From the NCBI GenBank assembly GCA_040879025.1, contig JBBDLF010000029.1:26435-90434 (forward strand): a DNA stretch of 64,000 nucleotides, written 5' to 3'. How positions within the stretch are numbered: position 1 is the first letter of the stretch; every line of letters begins with the position of its first letter. The notes beneath the pieces are model-generated. The model did no database searches. It saw nothing but the letters and a program-made list of their open reading frames with translations, and was not told the DNA's origin. Made by a program: the position numbers and the translations under genes. Positions 25,884 through 34,907 of the stretch are shown in pieces. The DNA comes from JBBDLF01 sp040879025 (lineage in GTDB: Bacteria > Pseudomonadota > Gammaproteobacteria > Pseudomonadales > Pseudohongiellaceae).

Positions 25884-27209
25884 TTGCGTACAGTTAACAG
25901 ATTTTTTGGATACCATTCCCGCCCTCTTCAAATTGGTGGATTGTTGGGTATTTGTCTGCTGGTGTTCGCGGTTTCAGGCCCCACGGCTCTGGCGCAGCGC
26001 CAGGTGCTGGACAAGGTAGTCGCGATTGTCGATGAGGGTGTGATCCTGCAAAGTGAACTGCAGCAACGGCTGGCGTCTGTCAGGCAACAGGCCGGACTGA
26101 GCAATCAACAACTGCCCCCCGAAGAGGAATTGCGCCGCGAGGTACTTGAAGCGCTGGTGCTGGAAAACCTGCAACTGCAAATGGCCGGCCGCGCCAGCAT
26201 CCGCTTCGACGACGATACACTGAACCGAGTGCTGAGCAGTATGGCCCAGCAGAACAACATGAGTTTCGATGAATTCGTTGCGGCGCTTGAAGAGGAAGGC
26301 ACCTACCTCCAGACCCGGGAGCAGGTACGCCGGGAACTGACGCTGCGTGAACTTCAACGTGGCCTGGTGAATCGCCGCATCACTATTACGGATCAGGAAA
26401 TTGATAATTTCCTCGATTCCGAAATGGGACGCTCTACAATGGCCGCCGACTATCTGGTGGATCACATTGTGGTGGCAGTCTCAGAAAGCGATTCTCGTGA
26501 ACAGATCAACAACAAGCTGGAGTACGCTTCGGAGTTGGTGGCGCGACTTCGGGAGGGCGCTGACTTTGCCGGGGTGCGCAGCATGGCGCAACGGGACGGT
26601 CGCTACCCGGTATCCGGCAGCAATTTCGGCTGGCGAAAGCAGAACAACTTACCCAGCCTGTTTACCGACATCGTACCGCAGATGGTGGTCGGTGACGTTG
26701 AAGGGCCTATACGAGCGGGCAACGGATTCCATATCATCAAGTTGATGCAGATTGAAGGCGGGACCAGCCGTATTGTCAATCAGACCCATATTCGCCACAT
26801 CATGGTAACGCCCAACGAAATCCGCACGGATGAGCAGGCGAGGGAACAGATCGCCCGCTTGCGCGAACGAATTCAGGAAGGCGAAGACTTCGCCACTCTG
26901 GCAAGACAGAATTCCGATGACGCGGCTTCCGTGGTAGCCGGTGGCGACCTGGACTGGGTCAACGCGGGCGGGATGCCTCCGGCTATGGAAGACGTAGTCA
27001 ATGCACTGGACGTTGGAGATCTGAGCGAGCCCTTCCGTACCGACCTTGGCTGGCATATCGCCGAAGTACTGGACCGCCGCGAACGGGATCTCAGTCAGCA
27101 GTACAGCCGCAGCCAGGCCGAGACCGCGTTGCGTAACCGGAAATTTGATATTGAATTGCAAAACTTCCTGATCGAAATCCGCGAACAGGCCTTTGTGGAA
27201 TATAAATAA
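25884..27209 (+). CDS. surA: Periplasmic chaperone / peptidyl-prolyl isomerase SurA
   Basis: Chaperone for outer membrane proteins, including LptD. There is no ATG before the signal peptide (ICLLVFAVSGPTALAQ). TTG at 25884 is the best start because AGGGG (25871-25875) lies 8 nt upstream; TTG 25878 is only 2 nt from it. Order: signal peptide, SurA N domain (QVLDKVVAIVDEGVILQSELQQRL onward), two parvulin domains (~residues 185-285 and 295-390; second with HIRHIMVTPN and DDAASVVAGGDLDW), then a C-terminal helix. lptD-surA-pdxA-rsmA is a conserved operon. Confidence 0.94.
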   Translation: MRTVNRFFGYHSRPLQIGGLLGICLLVFAVSGPTALAQRQVLDKVVAIVDEGVILQSELQQRLASVRQQAGLSNQQLPPEEELRREVLEALVLENLQLQMAGRASIRFDDDTLNRVLSSMAQQNNMSFDEFVAALEEEGTYLQTREQVRRELTLRELQRGLVNRRITITDQEIDNFLDSEMGRSTMAADYLVDHIVVAVSESDSREQINNKLEYASELVARLREGADFAGVRSMAQRDGRYPVSGSNFGWRKQNNLPSLFTDIVPQMVVGDVEGPIRAGNGFHIIKLMQIEGGTSRIVNQTHIRHIMVTPNEIRTDEQAREQIARLRERIQEGEDFATLARQNSDDAASVVAGGDLDWVNAGGMPPAMEDVVNALDVGDLSEPFRTDLGWHIAEVLDRRERDLSQQYSRSQAETALRNRKFDIELQNFLIEIREQAFVEYK

Positions 27210-27269
27210 CCATACCAACGGAACCGGGGGCTATTTCGGCGCCCGACCTTTCTTTGCCAGGACTACTGC

Positions 27270-28289
27270 GTGACCTATCGGATTGCCATCACGCCGGGAG
27301 AACCGGCCGGCATCGGCCCTGACCTTTGCGTGCAAATTGCCCGACAGCCTCCGCAACAAATGGAACTGGTTGCTGTCTGTGACGCGGGGTTGCTGGAAAG
27401 TCGCGCCAAGGCACTTGATCTGCCCCTGAAACTGTTGCCCTTTGACCCGTCGTCGCCCCGCCGGGCTACCCGCATCGGTGAGCTTTCCGTATTGCATGTG
27501 CCGCTGGCCCTGCCCTGCGAAACCGGGAAACTGAATCCCGGCAACGCGGGCTATGTACTGGAAACTCTGGAAATCGCAGTACAGGCGGTTCGCCGCGGCT
27601 ATCTCGACGCGCTGGTCACCGGGCCTGTTCACAAGGGCAATATCAATGAGGCGGGCATAGAGTTCACGGGCCATACCGAATTTCTGGCCGCGCTGTGTCA
27701 CCAGAAATTAACCGTGATGATGCTCGCCACCGAGGGGCTGCGTGTCGCTCTGGTGACCACTCATCTGCCCCTGAAGGCTGTGCCGGGAGCGATCACGGCA
27801 GAACTGCTTGATGAAATTATCACTATTTTGCATCGCGACCTGCGACAAAAATTTGGAATTGGCAGTCCAAAAATTGTCGTCTGCGGTCTTAACCCTCATG
27901 CAGGCGAAGGCGGTCACCTGGGCCGGGAGGAAATTGAAATTATCGAACCGGTGCTGAATGCGAAAAGAAAGCAGGGCATGAACCTGACCGGCCCCCTGCC
28001 TGCCGATACCCTGTTTACCGAAAAATACTTGCGGGATGCCGACGCGGTGCTTTCGATGTTTCACGACCAGGGCCTGCCGGTGCTGAAATTCAAGGGCTTT
28101 GGCAACGCCAGCAATATCACCCTGGGCCTGCCGTTCATTCGCACCTCGGTCGATCATGGCACAGCGCTGGACCTTGCCGGTACCGGCAAGGCCACTACCG
28201 GCAGCCTGTACAATGCCATCGAAACCGCACGGATGATGTCCTTTCACTGGACGCAAGGTCAGCGTCCACAGGGAACCGGAACGCGTTGA
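27270..28289 (+). CDS. pdxA: 4-hydroxythreonine-4-phosphate dehydrogenase
   Basis: NAD-dependent step of the DXP-dependent vitamin B6 pathway. 339 aa. GTG start at 27270 followed by TYRIAITPGEPAGIGPDL, which is the conserved N-terminus. Metal-binding His lies in EFTGHTEFLA and MFHDQGLPVLKFKGF, with the substrate loop TGPVHKGNINEAG. Its TGA overlaps the rsmA TTG start. Confidence 0.95.
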   Translation: MTYRIAITPGEPAGIGPDLCVQIARQPPQQMELVAVCDAGLLESRAKALDLPLKLLPFDPSSPRRATRIGELSVLHVPLALPCETGKLNPGNAGYVLETLEIAVQAVRRGYLDALVTGPVHKGNINEAGIEFTGHTEFLAALCHQKLTVMMLATEGLRVALVTTHLPLKAVPGAITAELLDEIITILHRDLRQKFGIGSPKIVVCGLNPHAGEGGHLGREEIEIIEPVLNAKRKQGMNLTGPLPADTLFTEKYLRDADAVLSMFHDQGLPVLKFKGFGNASNITLGLPFIRTSVDHGTALDLAGTGKATTGSLYNAIETARMMSFHWTQGQRPQGTGTR

Positions 28290-29068
28290 ACCATCGACCC
28301 AGAAAGCGTTTCGGCCAGAATTTTCTTCACGATGAGCACGTCATCCGGAAAATCATCGACAGCATTCAGATCAGGCCGGAAGATCATATCGTCGAGATCG
28401 GTCCGGGCCAGGGAGCGCTCACACGGCACCTGGTCAATCAGGGCAAACGCCTCGACCTGATCGAACTCGATCGCGATCTTGTGGTCCGGCTTTCCAGTGA
28501 GATGGGAAGCCATGACCACCTGCACCTGCATCAGGCGGATATCCTCAAGTTCGACCTCGGCGACATCGCCGAACCCGGGTTTCCCCTGAGAGTAGTCGGC
28601 AATCTTCCCTACAATATCTCCACCCCAGTGATTTTTCGCTTGCTGAAATACCAGTCAATGATTCGCGACATGGTTTTTATGCTGCAACTGGAAGTGGTGA
28701 ACCGGATGGCGGCGGAACCGGGGAACAGGACATACGGCCGGCTGGGACTGATGGTTCAGTATTACTGCCGCGTGGAACATCTTTTCGATGTGCCTGCCAA
28801 CGCGTTCACGCCCCGGCCAAAGGTTGTGTCCGCCATAGTGCGGCTGACCCCCCACACCACGCCGCCAGTGGAAGCCCGCGACGTCGGCTGCTTGCAAAAC
28901 GTGATTCGCACCGCATTCACCCAACGCCGCAAAACCTTGAAAAACAGCCTGAAGACCCTTATATCTGAAGATGCGTGGACAAATATCCCCGTAGACAATT
29001 CTCAACGTCCGGAGAATATCAGTCTTGCCGATTATGTTAGAATAAGTGATTCACTCTCAGCGGACTGA
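28286..29068 (+). CDS. rsmA: 16S rRNA dimethyladenosine methyltransferase
   Basis: Dimethylates A1518 and A1519 of 16S rRNA (KsgA). 260 aa. TTG start at 28286, overlapping the pdxA stop (TTGA); the next residues NHRPRKRFGQNFLHDEHVI match the conserved N-terminus, so no later start is plausible. SAM motif EIGPGQGALT, catalytic NLPYNIS, and the C-terminal RTAFTQRRKTLKNSL segment. Confidence 0.95.
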   Translation: MNHRPRKRFGQNFLHDEHVIRKIIDSIQIRPEDHIVEIGPGQGALTRHLVNQGKRLDLIELDRDLVVRLSSEMGSHDHLHLHQADILKFDLGDIAEPGFPLRVVGNLPYNISTPVIFRLLKYQSMIRDMVFMLQLEVVNRMAAEPGNRTYGRLGLMVQYYCRVEHLFDVPANAFTPRPKVVSAIVRLTPHTTPPVEARDVGCLQNVIRTAFTQRRKTLKNSLKTLISEDAWTNIPVDNSQRPENISLADYVRISDSLSAD

Positions 29069-29101
29069 CAAAAGAGGCCTGTTCTGTCAACTCTCACTAC
29101 T

Positions 29102-29476
29102 ATGTTGGATGAAGGTATCGATATCAAGGTAACCAGCCGTTACCTCAAGGAGCATTCCGATCCTCCAAACCGGCGGTTTGCGTTTGCCTATTCGGTGGAT
29201 ATTGTTAATCGGGGTGATGTGGGTGTGAAACTGATCAATCGCCACTGGCAGATCCGGGACGACAATAATCACGTCGAGGAAGTCAAGGGGGAAGGTGTTG
29301 TCGGACAGCAACCGGTCATCGAACCGGGCCAGACCTTCCACTATACCAGCGGCGCGATCATTGCGACCGAGTTCGGCACCATGCAGGGAAGCTACGAAAT
29401 GGTCAGACAAGACGGTGTTAAATTCGAGACGCCCATTCCCGCCTTTTTGCTGTCACGGCCCTACACCGTACACTGA
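29102..29476 (+). CDS. apaG: Co2+/Mg2+ efflux protein ApaG
   Basis: 124-aa beta-sandwich protein of unknown molecular role, usually paired with apaH. Conserved segments GEGVVGQQPVIEPGQTFHYTS and GTMQGSYEM are present. TGATG overlap (1 nt) with apaH suggests translational coupling. Confidence 0.93.
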   Translation: MLDEGIDIKVTSRYLKEHSDPPNRRFAFAYSVDIVNRGDVGVKLINRHWQIRDDNNHVEEVKGEGVVGQQPVIEPGQTFHYTSGAIIATEFGTMQGSYEMVRQDGVKFETPIPAFLLSRPYTVH

Positions 29477-30291
29477 TGGCTACATACGCTATCGGCGATA
29501 TCCAGGGTTGCTTCAAGGCGCTCAGGAGATTGCTCCGGCAAGTAGATTTCAAACCCGGACGGGACCGACTCTGGTGTGTCGGCGACCTGATAAACCGTGG
29601 CCCCAAGTCTCTCGACACCTTGCGTTACCTGCGCGACATGGATGACACATGCCGCATTGTTCTGGGAAATCACGATCTTCACTTTCTGGCAATTTTTGCC
29701 GGCAAATCTCCCGCCCGAGGCAAGGACACACTGGCCAAACTGCTGAAGGCTCCTGATGTCTTTGAACTTTCCGAATGGCTGCGCACCAAGCCTCTCGCCC
29801 ATTACGACTGCGTGGAAAACGAAAACGGTGTCGGGCACTACCTGATGGTACACGCCGGTGTCGCGCCGCAATGGACTTTGCAGAAAACTCTCAATTGCGC
29901 CGCTGAGGTGGAATTGGCATTGCGCGGCCCCGACTACAAAACGTTTCTGAACAACATGTATGGCGACCAACCGTCACGCTGGGACGAAACGCTCACCGGC
30001 CATGACCGCCTGCGCGTCATCACCAACTACCTTACCCGCCTGCGCTTTTGTGATGCCGACGGCAATATGAATCTCAGCGTCAAGGAAGGCCTGCGCTCGG
30101 CACCACCCGGCTTGAAACCCTGGTTTGAATTTGAAAATATCACACCACAGGCCAGTATTCTTTTCGGGCACTGGGCGGCGCTGGAAGGCTATACCGGCAA
30201 ACAACAGATTTATGCACTTGACACCGGTTGTGTGTGGGGTCGTGAGTTAACGATGATGCGCCTTGAGGATCATCGGTTGTATAGCGTGTAG
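29476..30291 (+). CDS. apaH: Bis(5'-nucleosyl)-tetraphosphatase, symmetrical
   Basis: Hydrolyses Ap4A to two ADP and also decaps NpnN-capped RNA in E. coli. 271 aa. Metallophosphoesterase motifs YAIGDIQGCFKALRRLL, GDLINRGPKSLD and LGNHDLHFLA at the N-terminus; FGHWAALEG at the C-terminus. Overlaps apaG by 1 nt. Confidence 0.95.
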   Translation: MATYAIGDIQGCFKALRRLLRQVDFKPGRDRLWCVGDLINRGPKSLDTLRYLRDMDDTCRIVLGNHDLHFLAIFAGKSPARGKDTLAKLLKAPDVFELSEWLRTKPLAHYDCVENENGVGHYLMVHAGVAPQWTLQKTLNCAAEVELALRGPDYKTFLNNMYGDQPSRWDETLTGHDRLRVITNYLTRLRFCDADGNMNLSVKEGLRSAPPGLKPWFEFENITPQASILFGHWAALEGYTGKQQIYALDTGCVWGRELTMMRLEDHRLYSV

Positions 30292-30346
30292 TTTAGCCGG
30301 TCGTTTTAATGACCTGTTTTTTGAGAACCTTGTTTTTCGAGAACCT

Positions 30347-31600
30347 ATGAGAACCTATCTGGTCGGGGGCGCCGTACGCGACAAATTACTTGGTATCCCG
30401 GTTCGTGAACGCGACTGGGTAGTGGTTGGCGCGACCGTCGAGGAAATGCTGCGGCGGAAGTATGTTCAGGTAGGCAAGGACTTTCCCGTTTTTCTGCATC
30501 CGGACACGCATGAAGAATATGCGCTGGCGAGAACCGAGCGTAAAACCGGCCCCGGCTACAAGGGATTTGAAGTTAACGCTTCACCCCAGGTAACACTTGA
30601 CGAAGACTTGCAGCGGCGCGACCTCACTGTCAATTCCATCGCCCTGGACGAACAGGGCACTCTCTTCGATCCCTACGGCGGCCAGGCGGATATTGAAGCC
30701 CGCGTGTTGCGACATGTTTCGCCCGCGTTTCGCGAAGACCCGCTACGCGTATTGCGCGTGGCGCGCTTCGCGGCCCGCTTTGCCAATTTCGGTTTCCGGG
30801 TCGCGGACGAAACCGTTCTTCTGATGAAGAAGATTGTCGAAAGCGGTGAACTGGAACACCTGGTTGCTGAACGCGTCTGGCGAGAGTTGGAAACCGCTCT
30901 TAAAGAACAAGCGCCCGTCGTCTTTGTTAAAGTATTGCGGCATTGCAATGCACTGAAGATTATATTGCCGGAGGTTGACAATCTGTTCGGTGTACCTCAG
31001 CCGGAAAAGTATCATCCGGAAATCGATACCGGTGTGCATACTCTGATGTGCGTGGAGCAGGCAACAAGGCTTAGTGACGACCCGGTGGTCCGTTACGCGA
31101 CACTGATTCATGACGTGGGCAAGGGTGTAACCCCGGAGTCGAAGTGGCCCAGTCATCACGGGCACGAAAAATTTGGACTGAGCCTGCAAAAAGACATTAC
31201 CACCCGCCTGCGTGTTCCCAATGAATACGCGCAACTTGCCAGACTTGTCTGTGAATATCACACGCATATGCACCGGCTGCGCGAACTGCGACCTTCGACT
31301 TTGCTTTCATTACTGGAGTCTCTCGACGGGTTTCGTCGACCCGAACGGATACAGCAGTTTCTGCTGGCCTGTGAAGCCGATGCGAAAGGCCGGACCGGAC
31401 TCGAACAACGGCCCTATCCGCAGAAAGAGATGTTGATGGCGGCATTGCGGGCGGCGGCCGCGGTGGACGTGGGCGCGCTGCTGAAAGACCGGCCCAAACC
31501 AGAACACGACGTCAAGAGTTTTGTCAGACAAAAGCGTATGGCGGCGATCCAGGCGCAGCGAGGGTCGGCAGAACCTGACGCGAACACCGGTGAGCACTGA
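30347..31600 (+). CDS. cca: Multifunctional CCA tRNA nucleotidyltransferase
   Basis: Adds and repairs the tRNA 3' CCA end. ATG 30347 gives 417 aa, the length of the gammaproteobacterial form with a C-terminal HD domain. Motifs: YLVGGAVRDKLLG and RERDWVVVGA (class II nucleotidyltransferase), QRRDLTVNSIAL, AREDPLRVLR-type FREDPLRVLRVARF, and the HD phosphohydrolase LIHDVGKG with HHGHEKFG. The upstream 30 bp contain three GAGAACCT copies, the last including the start codon. The pteridine reductase ATG is 4 nt beyond its stop. Confidence 0.95.
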   Translation: MRTYLVGGAVRDKLLGIPVRERDWVVVGATVEEMLRRKYVQVGKDFPVFLHPDTHEEYALARTERKTGPGYKGFEVNASPQVTLDEDLQRRDLTVNSIALDEQGTLFDPYGGQADIEARVLRHVSPAFREDPLRVLRVARFAARFANFGFRVADETVLLMKKIVESGELEHLVAERVWRELETALKEQAPVVFVKVLRHCNALKIILPEVDNLFGVPQPEKYHPEIDTGVHTLMCVEQATRLSDDPVVRYATLIHDVGKGVTPESKWPSHHGHEKFGLSLQKDITTRLRVPNEYAQLARLVCEYHTHMHRLRELRPSTLLSLLESLDGFRRPERIQQFLLACEADAKGRTGLEQRPYPQKEMLMAALRAAAAVDVGALLKDRPKPEHDVKSFVRQKRMAAIQAQRGSAEPDANTGEH

Positions 31601-31604
31601 ATCG

Positions 31605-32351
31605 ATGCAACAGAACAAACCCGTGGTACTGGTAACCGGCGCCGCCAGACGTATCGGCGCGTGCATTCTCGAACATTTCCACAGCCGTGGCTTCAATAGC
31701 ATTCTTCATTACAATCGATCTGAGGACGAGGCGCGGCGTCTGAGTGAGCGACTCAATGCCGCGCGCCCGGATTCCGTGACTACCCTGCAGGCCGACCTGA
31801 CCGATAGTTCATCGGTAAACCGCCTGGCGCAGCAGGCCGTCGCCAGCTATGGCAGACTGGATGTCCTCGTCAATAATGCCTCCACGTTTTATGCCACTCC
31901 GCTGTCCACCGCTACCGACGAAGACTGGAATACCATCGTCGACAGCAATCTCAAGGCCGCGTATTTTCTCAGCCAGTTTCTGACGCGGGCACTGCGTGAC
32001 CGGAACGGCGCTATAGTCAATATCATCGATATTCACGCGGACAAACCATTGCCGAATTACAGTATCTACAATATCGCCAAAGCGGGGCTGAAAGCGATGA
32101 CCCGCTCACTGGCCCGTGATCTGGCGCCGGATATCCGCGTCAATGGCGTGGCGCCCGGCGCGATTTTGTGGCCCGAGCCCGCGGCAGGCGAAGCAGCCGA
32201 TCCCGCGCTGGAAAAACAGGTACTGGATGAAATCAGCCTGGGGCGTCTCGGGCGACCTGAGGATATCGCGACACTGGCGTACTTCCTTGCCTCTGAAGCG
32301 ACCTACCTCACCGGAGAAGTCATCCGAGTGGATGGCGGCAGGTATCTGTAG
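31605..32351 (+). CDS. Pteridine reductase / dihydromonapterin reductase-like SDR
   Basis: Short-chain dehydrogenase of 248 aa, related to FolM and PTR1, which reduce dihydropteridines with NADPH. ATG 31605 precedes the cofactor motif VTGAARRIG; the arginine-rich glycine loop (GxxxRxG) is the pteridine-reductase variant. LVNNAS, INIIDIHAD-type IVNIIDIHADKP and YNIAKAG (catalytic Tyr-xxx-Lys) follow, ending with GEVIRVDGG. Convergent with folK-folB, which supports a folate/pterin role. Substrate is inferred. Confidence 0.85.
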   Translation: MQQNKPVVLVTGAARRIGACILEHFHSRGFNSILHYNRSEDEARRLSERLNAARPDSVTTLQADLTDSSSVNRLAQQAVASYGRLDVLVNNASTFYATPLSTATDEDWNTIVDSNLKAAYFLSQFLTRALRDRNGAIVNIIDIHADKPLPNYSIYNIAKAGLKAMTRSLARDLAPDIRVNGVAPGAILWPEPAAGEAADPALEKQVLDEISLGRLGRPEDIATLAYFLASEATYLTGEVIRVDGGRYL

Positions 32352-32366
32352 GCTTCCGTGTGGGGG

Positions 32367-32906
32367 CTACCCCTGCCACTGAAAATCGACCGGCCAGATT
32401 CGCTGGCGGCTTTTGTCGTATTCGTTCCATAAATGGCGGTAGGTTTTGCCGCTGGGCGGATGCACTTCATCTCCGAGAACTTCGGCCAGCGGCCACAGTA
32501 CAAACGCATTGCGGGTAATTTCCGCGCGCGGCAGCTCGATACCGGCGTGTATACCCTGATAGTCGCCGTAGGTGAGAATATCGATATCCAGAGTTCGGCT
32601 GGAAAATCTCGGTGCCGCCCGATCACGGCCGTGGCGGTCTTCCAGTCTTTTTACAAAGGCGATCAGTTCACTGAGGCTTGCTTCGGTCTCGATCACGACG
32701 ACCAGATTCAGAAAATTATCCCCGCTGAATCCGATCGCCTCACTTTCGAACACCGGAGATATTTTTACTTCACCGTATTGTTGCCGCAGTTCGGCAAGCG
32801 CGCCGGCGATATGGCCGGCGGCATCGGTATTGCTGCCTATGCTTAGCGCGATGCGCATCATGGCTTCCTTGTCTGCCTGCACCATTTGCTTTAGCGGCTG
32901 ATTCAT
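32367..32906 (-). CDS. folK: 6-hydroxymethyl-7,8-dihydropterin pyrophosphokinase
   Basis: Transfers pyrophosphate from ATP to 6-hydroxymethyldihydropterin in folate synthesis. Motifs SIGSNTDAAGHI near the start and GRDRAAPRFSSRTLDIDIL. The ATG at 32906 overlaps the folB stop (ATGA), giving 179 aa; ATG 32861 or 32858 (MRIALSIGSN) after AAGGA would give the ~163 aa typical of the family. Either is possible. Confidence 0.92.
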   Translation of the reverse strand: MNQPLKQMVQADKEAMMRIALSIGSNTDAAGHIAGALAELRQQYGEVKISPVFESEAIGFSGDNFLNLVVVIETEASLSELIAFVKRLEDRHGRDRAAPRFSSRTLDIDILTYGDYQGIHAGIELPRAEITRNAFVLWPLAEVLGDEVHPPSGKTYRHLWNEYDKSRQRIWPVDFQWQG

Positions 32907-33256
32907 TTTTTGCTGCGCTGGATAATGACGCCGACGTCTCTTGCGCCGGTGACCGCGCCTGGCTTGCCGACTCGCAGCGTCACATCGGAAACCTTGAACT
33001 CGGCAAGCACGATTTGAGCTACCTGTTCCGCCATCGCTTCTATCAGAAAGAAGCTGCTGGCTTCAAGGAATTCTATCAGGCGTTTGGCCACGGCCTTGTA
33101 GTCCAGCGCTTCGTCGATGCTATCGCTCCGGGCAGCGTTGCGAATATCCGTACTCATTTCCAGATCCAGACTGACGGTTTGCTTTTGCTTGCGCTCCCAG
33201 TCATAGATTCCAATGATAGTCTCTATTTCCAGTTCGCGAATGTAGACAGTATCCAT
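32903..33256 (-). CDS. folB: Dihydroneopterin aldolase
   Basis: Cleaves dihydroneopterin to 6-hydroxymethyldihydropterin, the FolK substrate. 117 aa, the normal size. MDTVYIRELEIETIIGIYDWERKQKQ is the conserved N-terminus (tunnelling-fold Glu/Tyr residues), with ALDYKAVAKRL and KPGAVTGARDVGVII later. Overlaps folK by 4 nt. Confidence 0.95.
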   Translation of the reverse strand: MDTVYIRELEIETIIGIYDWERKQKQTVSLDLEMSTDIRNAARSDSIDEALDYKAVAKRLIEFLEASSFFLIEAMAEQVAQIVLAEFKVSDVTLRVGKPGAVTGARDVGVIIQRSKK

Positions 33257-33298
33257 AAGTGCTGTTCCGGATTCAGGTTATCAACGGGGCCGGAAACG

Positions 33299-34324
33299 CT
33301 AGATCGCCGGCAAGGTTTCGAGCGGCCAGCGCGGTCGACAGCGAATGGCGAGACCTTCGCTGTGCCCCGCCATCAAACGGCGGCAACCGGCGTAGGCGAT
33401 CATCGCACCGTTGTCGGTACAATAGCGCGGCTGGGCCAGAAACAGTTCGCAGCGCTCCTGCCTGACCATTTTTTCCAGTGCGGCCCGCAGACGTTTGTTG
33501 GCACTCACGCCGCCGGCTATGCTGAGCGTCTCCAACCCTGTTTGTTGTAAAGCCCGGCGGCATTTGATCACAAAGGTCTGTACCACGGCGTCTTCGAATG
33601 CGCGAGCGATATCGGCGCGTGTCTGCTGATTCAGTACGCCGTCAATCGTGTGCTCGACGATGGTGTTACGCGCAAAGGTTTTCAGGCCGCTGAAACTGAA
33701 ATCCAGACCAGGGCGGTTGGTCATCGGGCGGGGAAACTCAAAGCGTCCCGGCGCGCCGTTTTCCGCCAACGCCGCCACATGGGGTCCGCCGGGATACGGC
33801 AAACCCAGCATCTTTCCCACCTTGTCGAAGGCTTCGCCGGCGGCATCATCAAGCGATTCACCCAACAGGGTATATCGCCCAATGCCATCCACGCGTACCA
33901 GTTGTGTGTGCCCACCCGACACCAGCAATGTGACAAACGGGAACTCAGGGGCGCGCGCCTCCAGCATCGGGGCCAGCAGGTGTCCCTCCATGTGATGAAC
34001 CGCCATGGCGGGAACATTCCACGCCAGAGCCAGGGACCGGCCAATGGAGGCGCCAACCAGCAACGCGCCAATGAGGCCAGGCCCGGCAGTGTACGCCACC
34101 GCGTCTATGTCGCCATTGGAGATGCTCGCCGCAGCAAAGGCTTCCTGAATCAATGGCAGGGTCTTGCGGATATGATCACGGGATGCCAGTTCGGGTATCA
34201 CACCCCCGTACCGGGAATGAATTTCCACCTGGCTGTAAAGACAGTCCGCCAACAGGCCCCGACCGCTGTCGTAAATAGCGATGCCGGTTTCGTCACACGA
34301 CGTCTCGATTCCCAATACAATCAT
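33299..34324 (-). CDS. tsaD: tRNA N6-adenosine threonylcarbamoyltransferase
   Basis: Transfers threonylcarbamoyl to A37 of ANN-decoding tRNAs (t6A) with TsaB and TsaE. ATG 34324 (MIVLGIETSCDETG) gives the usual 341 aa. The Fe-binding HxxxH is in AVHHMEGHLLAP, with SGGHTQLV and IAGGVSANKRLR. The frame continues upstream without stop through four 33-bp repeats to ATG 34537, which has AGGGG 5 nt before it, so a 412-aa form with a repeat-bearing N-terminal extension cannot be excluded; the 34324 ATG itself lacks a good Shine-Dalgarno. Divergent from rpsU-dnaG-rpoD, the common arrangement. Confidence 0.95.
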   Translation of the reverse strand: MIVLGIETSCDETGIAIYDSGRGLLADCLYSQVEIHSRYGGVIPELASRDHIRKTLPLIQEAFAAASISNGDIDAVAYTAGPGLIGALLVGASIGRSLALAWNVPAMAVHHMEGHLLAPMLEARAPEFPFVTLLVSGGHTQLVRVDGIGRYTLLGESLDDAAGEAFDKVGKMLGLPYPGGPHVAALAENGAPGRFEFPRPMTNRPGLDFSFSGLKTFARNTIVEHTIDGVLNQQTRADIARAFEDAVVQTFVIKCRRALQQTGLETLSIAGGVSANKRLRAALEKMVRQERCELFLAQPRYCTDNGAMIAYAGCRRLMAGHSEGLAIRCRPRWPLETLPAI

Positions 34325-34333
34325 TATTCCGGC

Positions 34334-34465
34334 CTGTTGAGGCCCCCCTTTGTTACTGGCGCCTTGAACAACAGGCACCCCTTTGTTATTGGCACCGTAG
34401 AACGGCGGGCGCCCCTTGTTACTGGCACCCTGAACAGCAGGTGCCCCTTTGTTACTGGCGCCTTG
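34334..34465 (-). repeat. Four 33-bp in-frame tandem repeats upstream of tsaD
   Basis: Units at 34465-34433, 34432-34400, 34399-34367 and 34366-34334 (minus). In the tsaD frame each encodes 11 residues: QGASNKGAPAV, QGASNKGRPPF, YGANNKGVPVV, QGASNKGGPQQ. Within the conserved part most differences are synonymous (CAA/CAG, GGC/GGT, AAA/AAG, CCT/CCG). This is visible directly and hints at past or present coding. The tract ends 9 nt before the standard tsaD ATG. Confidence 0.85.
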
Positions 34466-34678
34466 AAACAGCAGGCGCCTATTATAGAGGCCCTTTCGCT
34501 GGAAATCTTTGCAATTTCGGATTTTGCACATTACCATATGCGCCCCTGACTCAGCGGCCGGAAGTCTGTCGACGACGGCAGGATGTCGTGCCAGAACCGG
34601 ATCCTGTATGAATTACCCATCCGGCGGGTCTATTGATATTTTGATACAAATATTTGATGCAGGAAGGTGTTCAACCCT
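34466..34678. other. tsaD-rpsU divergent intergenic remainder
   Basis: Beyond the repeats this region should hold the promoters for tsaD and the rpsU operon. Near rpsU it is AT-rich (34630-34660, with TTGATA at 34633-34638 and TTGATA again at 34641-34646). TATGAA at 34607-34612 is a possible -10. No pair of hexamers with ideal spacing is convincing. No gene is seen. Confidence 0.3.
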
Positions 34679-34894
34679 ATGCCCCAGGTAAAACTGAAAG
34701 AAAATGAGCCTTTTGATGTCGCCCTGCGACGCTTTAAGCGCTCCTGTGAAAAAGCCGGCATTCTCGCGGAAGTGCGCCGACGCGAATTCTATGAAAAACC
34801 CACTTCCGTCCGCAAACGCAAGGCCGCCGCCGCAGTGAAGCGCCACCTTAAAAAGCTGCAACGGGAAAACAAGAAAACCCAGCGCTTGTTCTAG
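34679..34894 (+). CDS. rpsU: 30S ribosomal protein S21
   Basis: 71-aa basic ribosomal protein needed for initiation. MPQVKLKENEPFDVALRRFKRSCEKAG is the conserved N-terminus; the C-terminus is Lys/Arg-rich (KRHLKKLQRENKKTQ). AGGAAGG lies 10 nt before the ATG at 34679; an in-frame ATG 12 nt upstream is unlikely. First gene of the macromolecular synthesis operon. Confidence 0.97.
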   Translation: MPQVKLKENEPFDVALRRFKRSCEKAGILAEVRRREFYEKPTSVRKRKAAAAVKRHLKKLQRENKKTQRLF

Positions 34895-34907
34895 CAGGCG
34901 CTGACAT

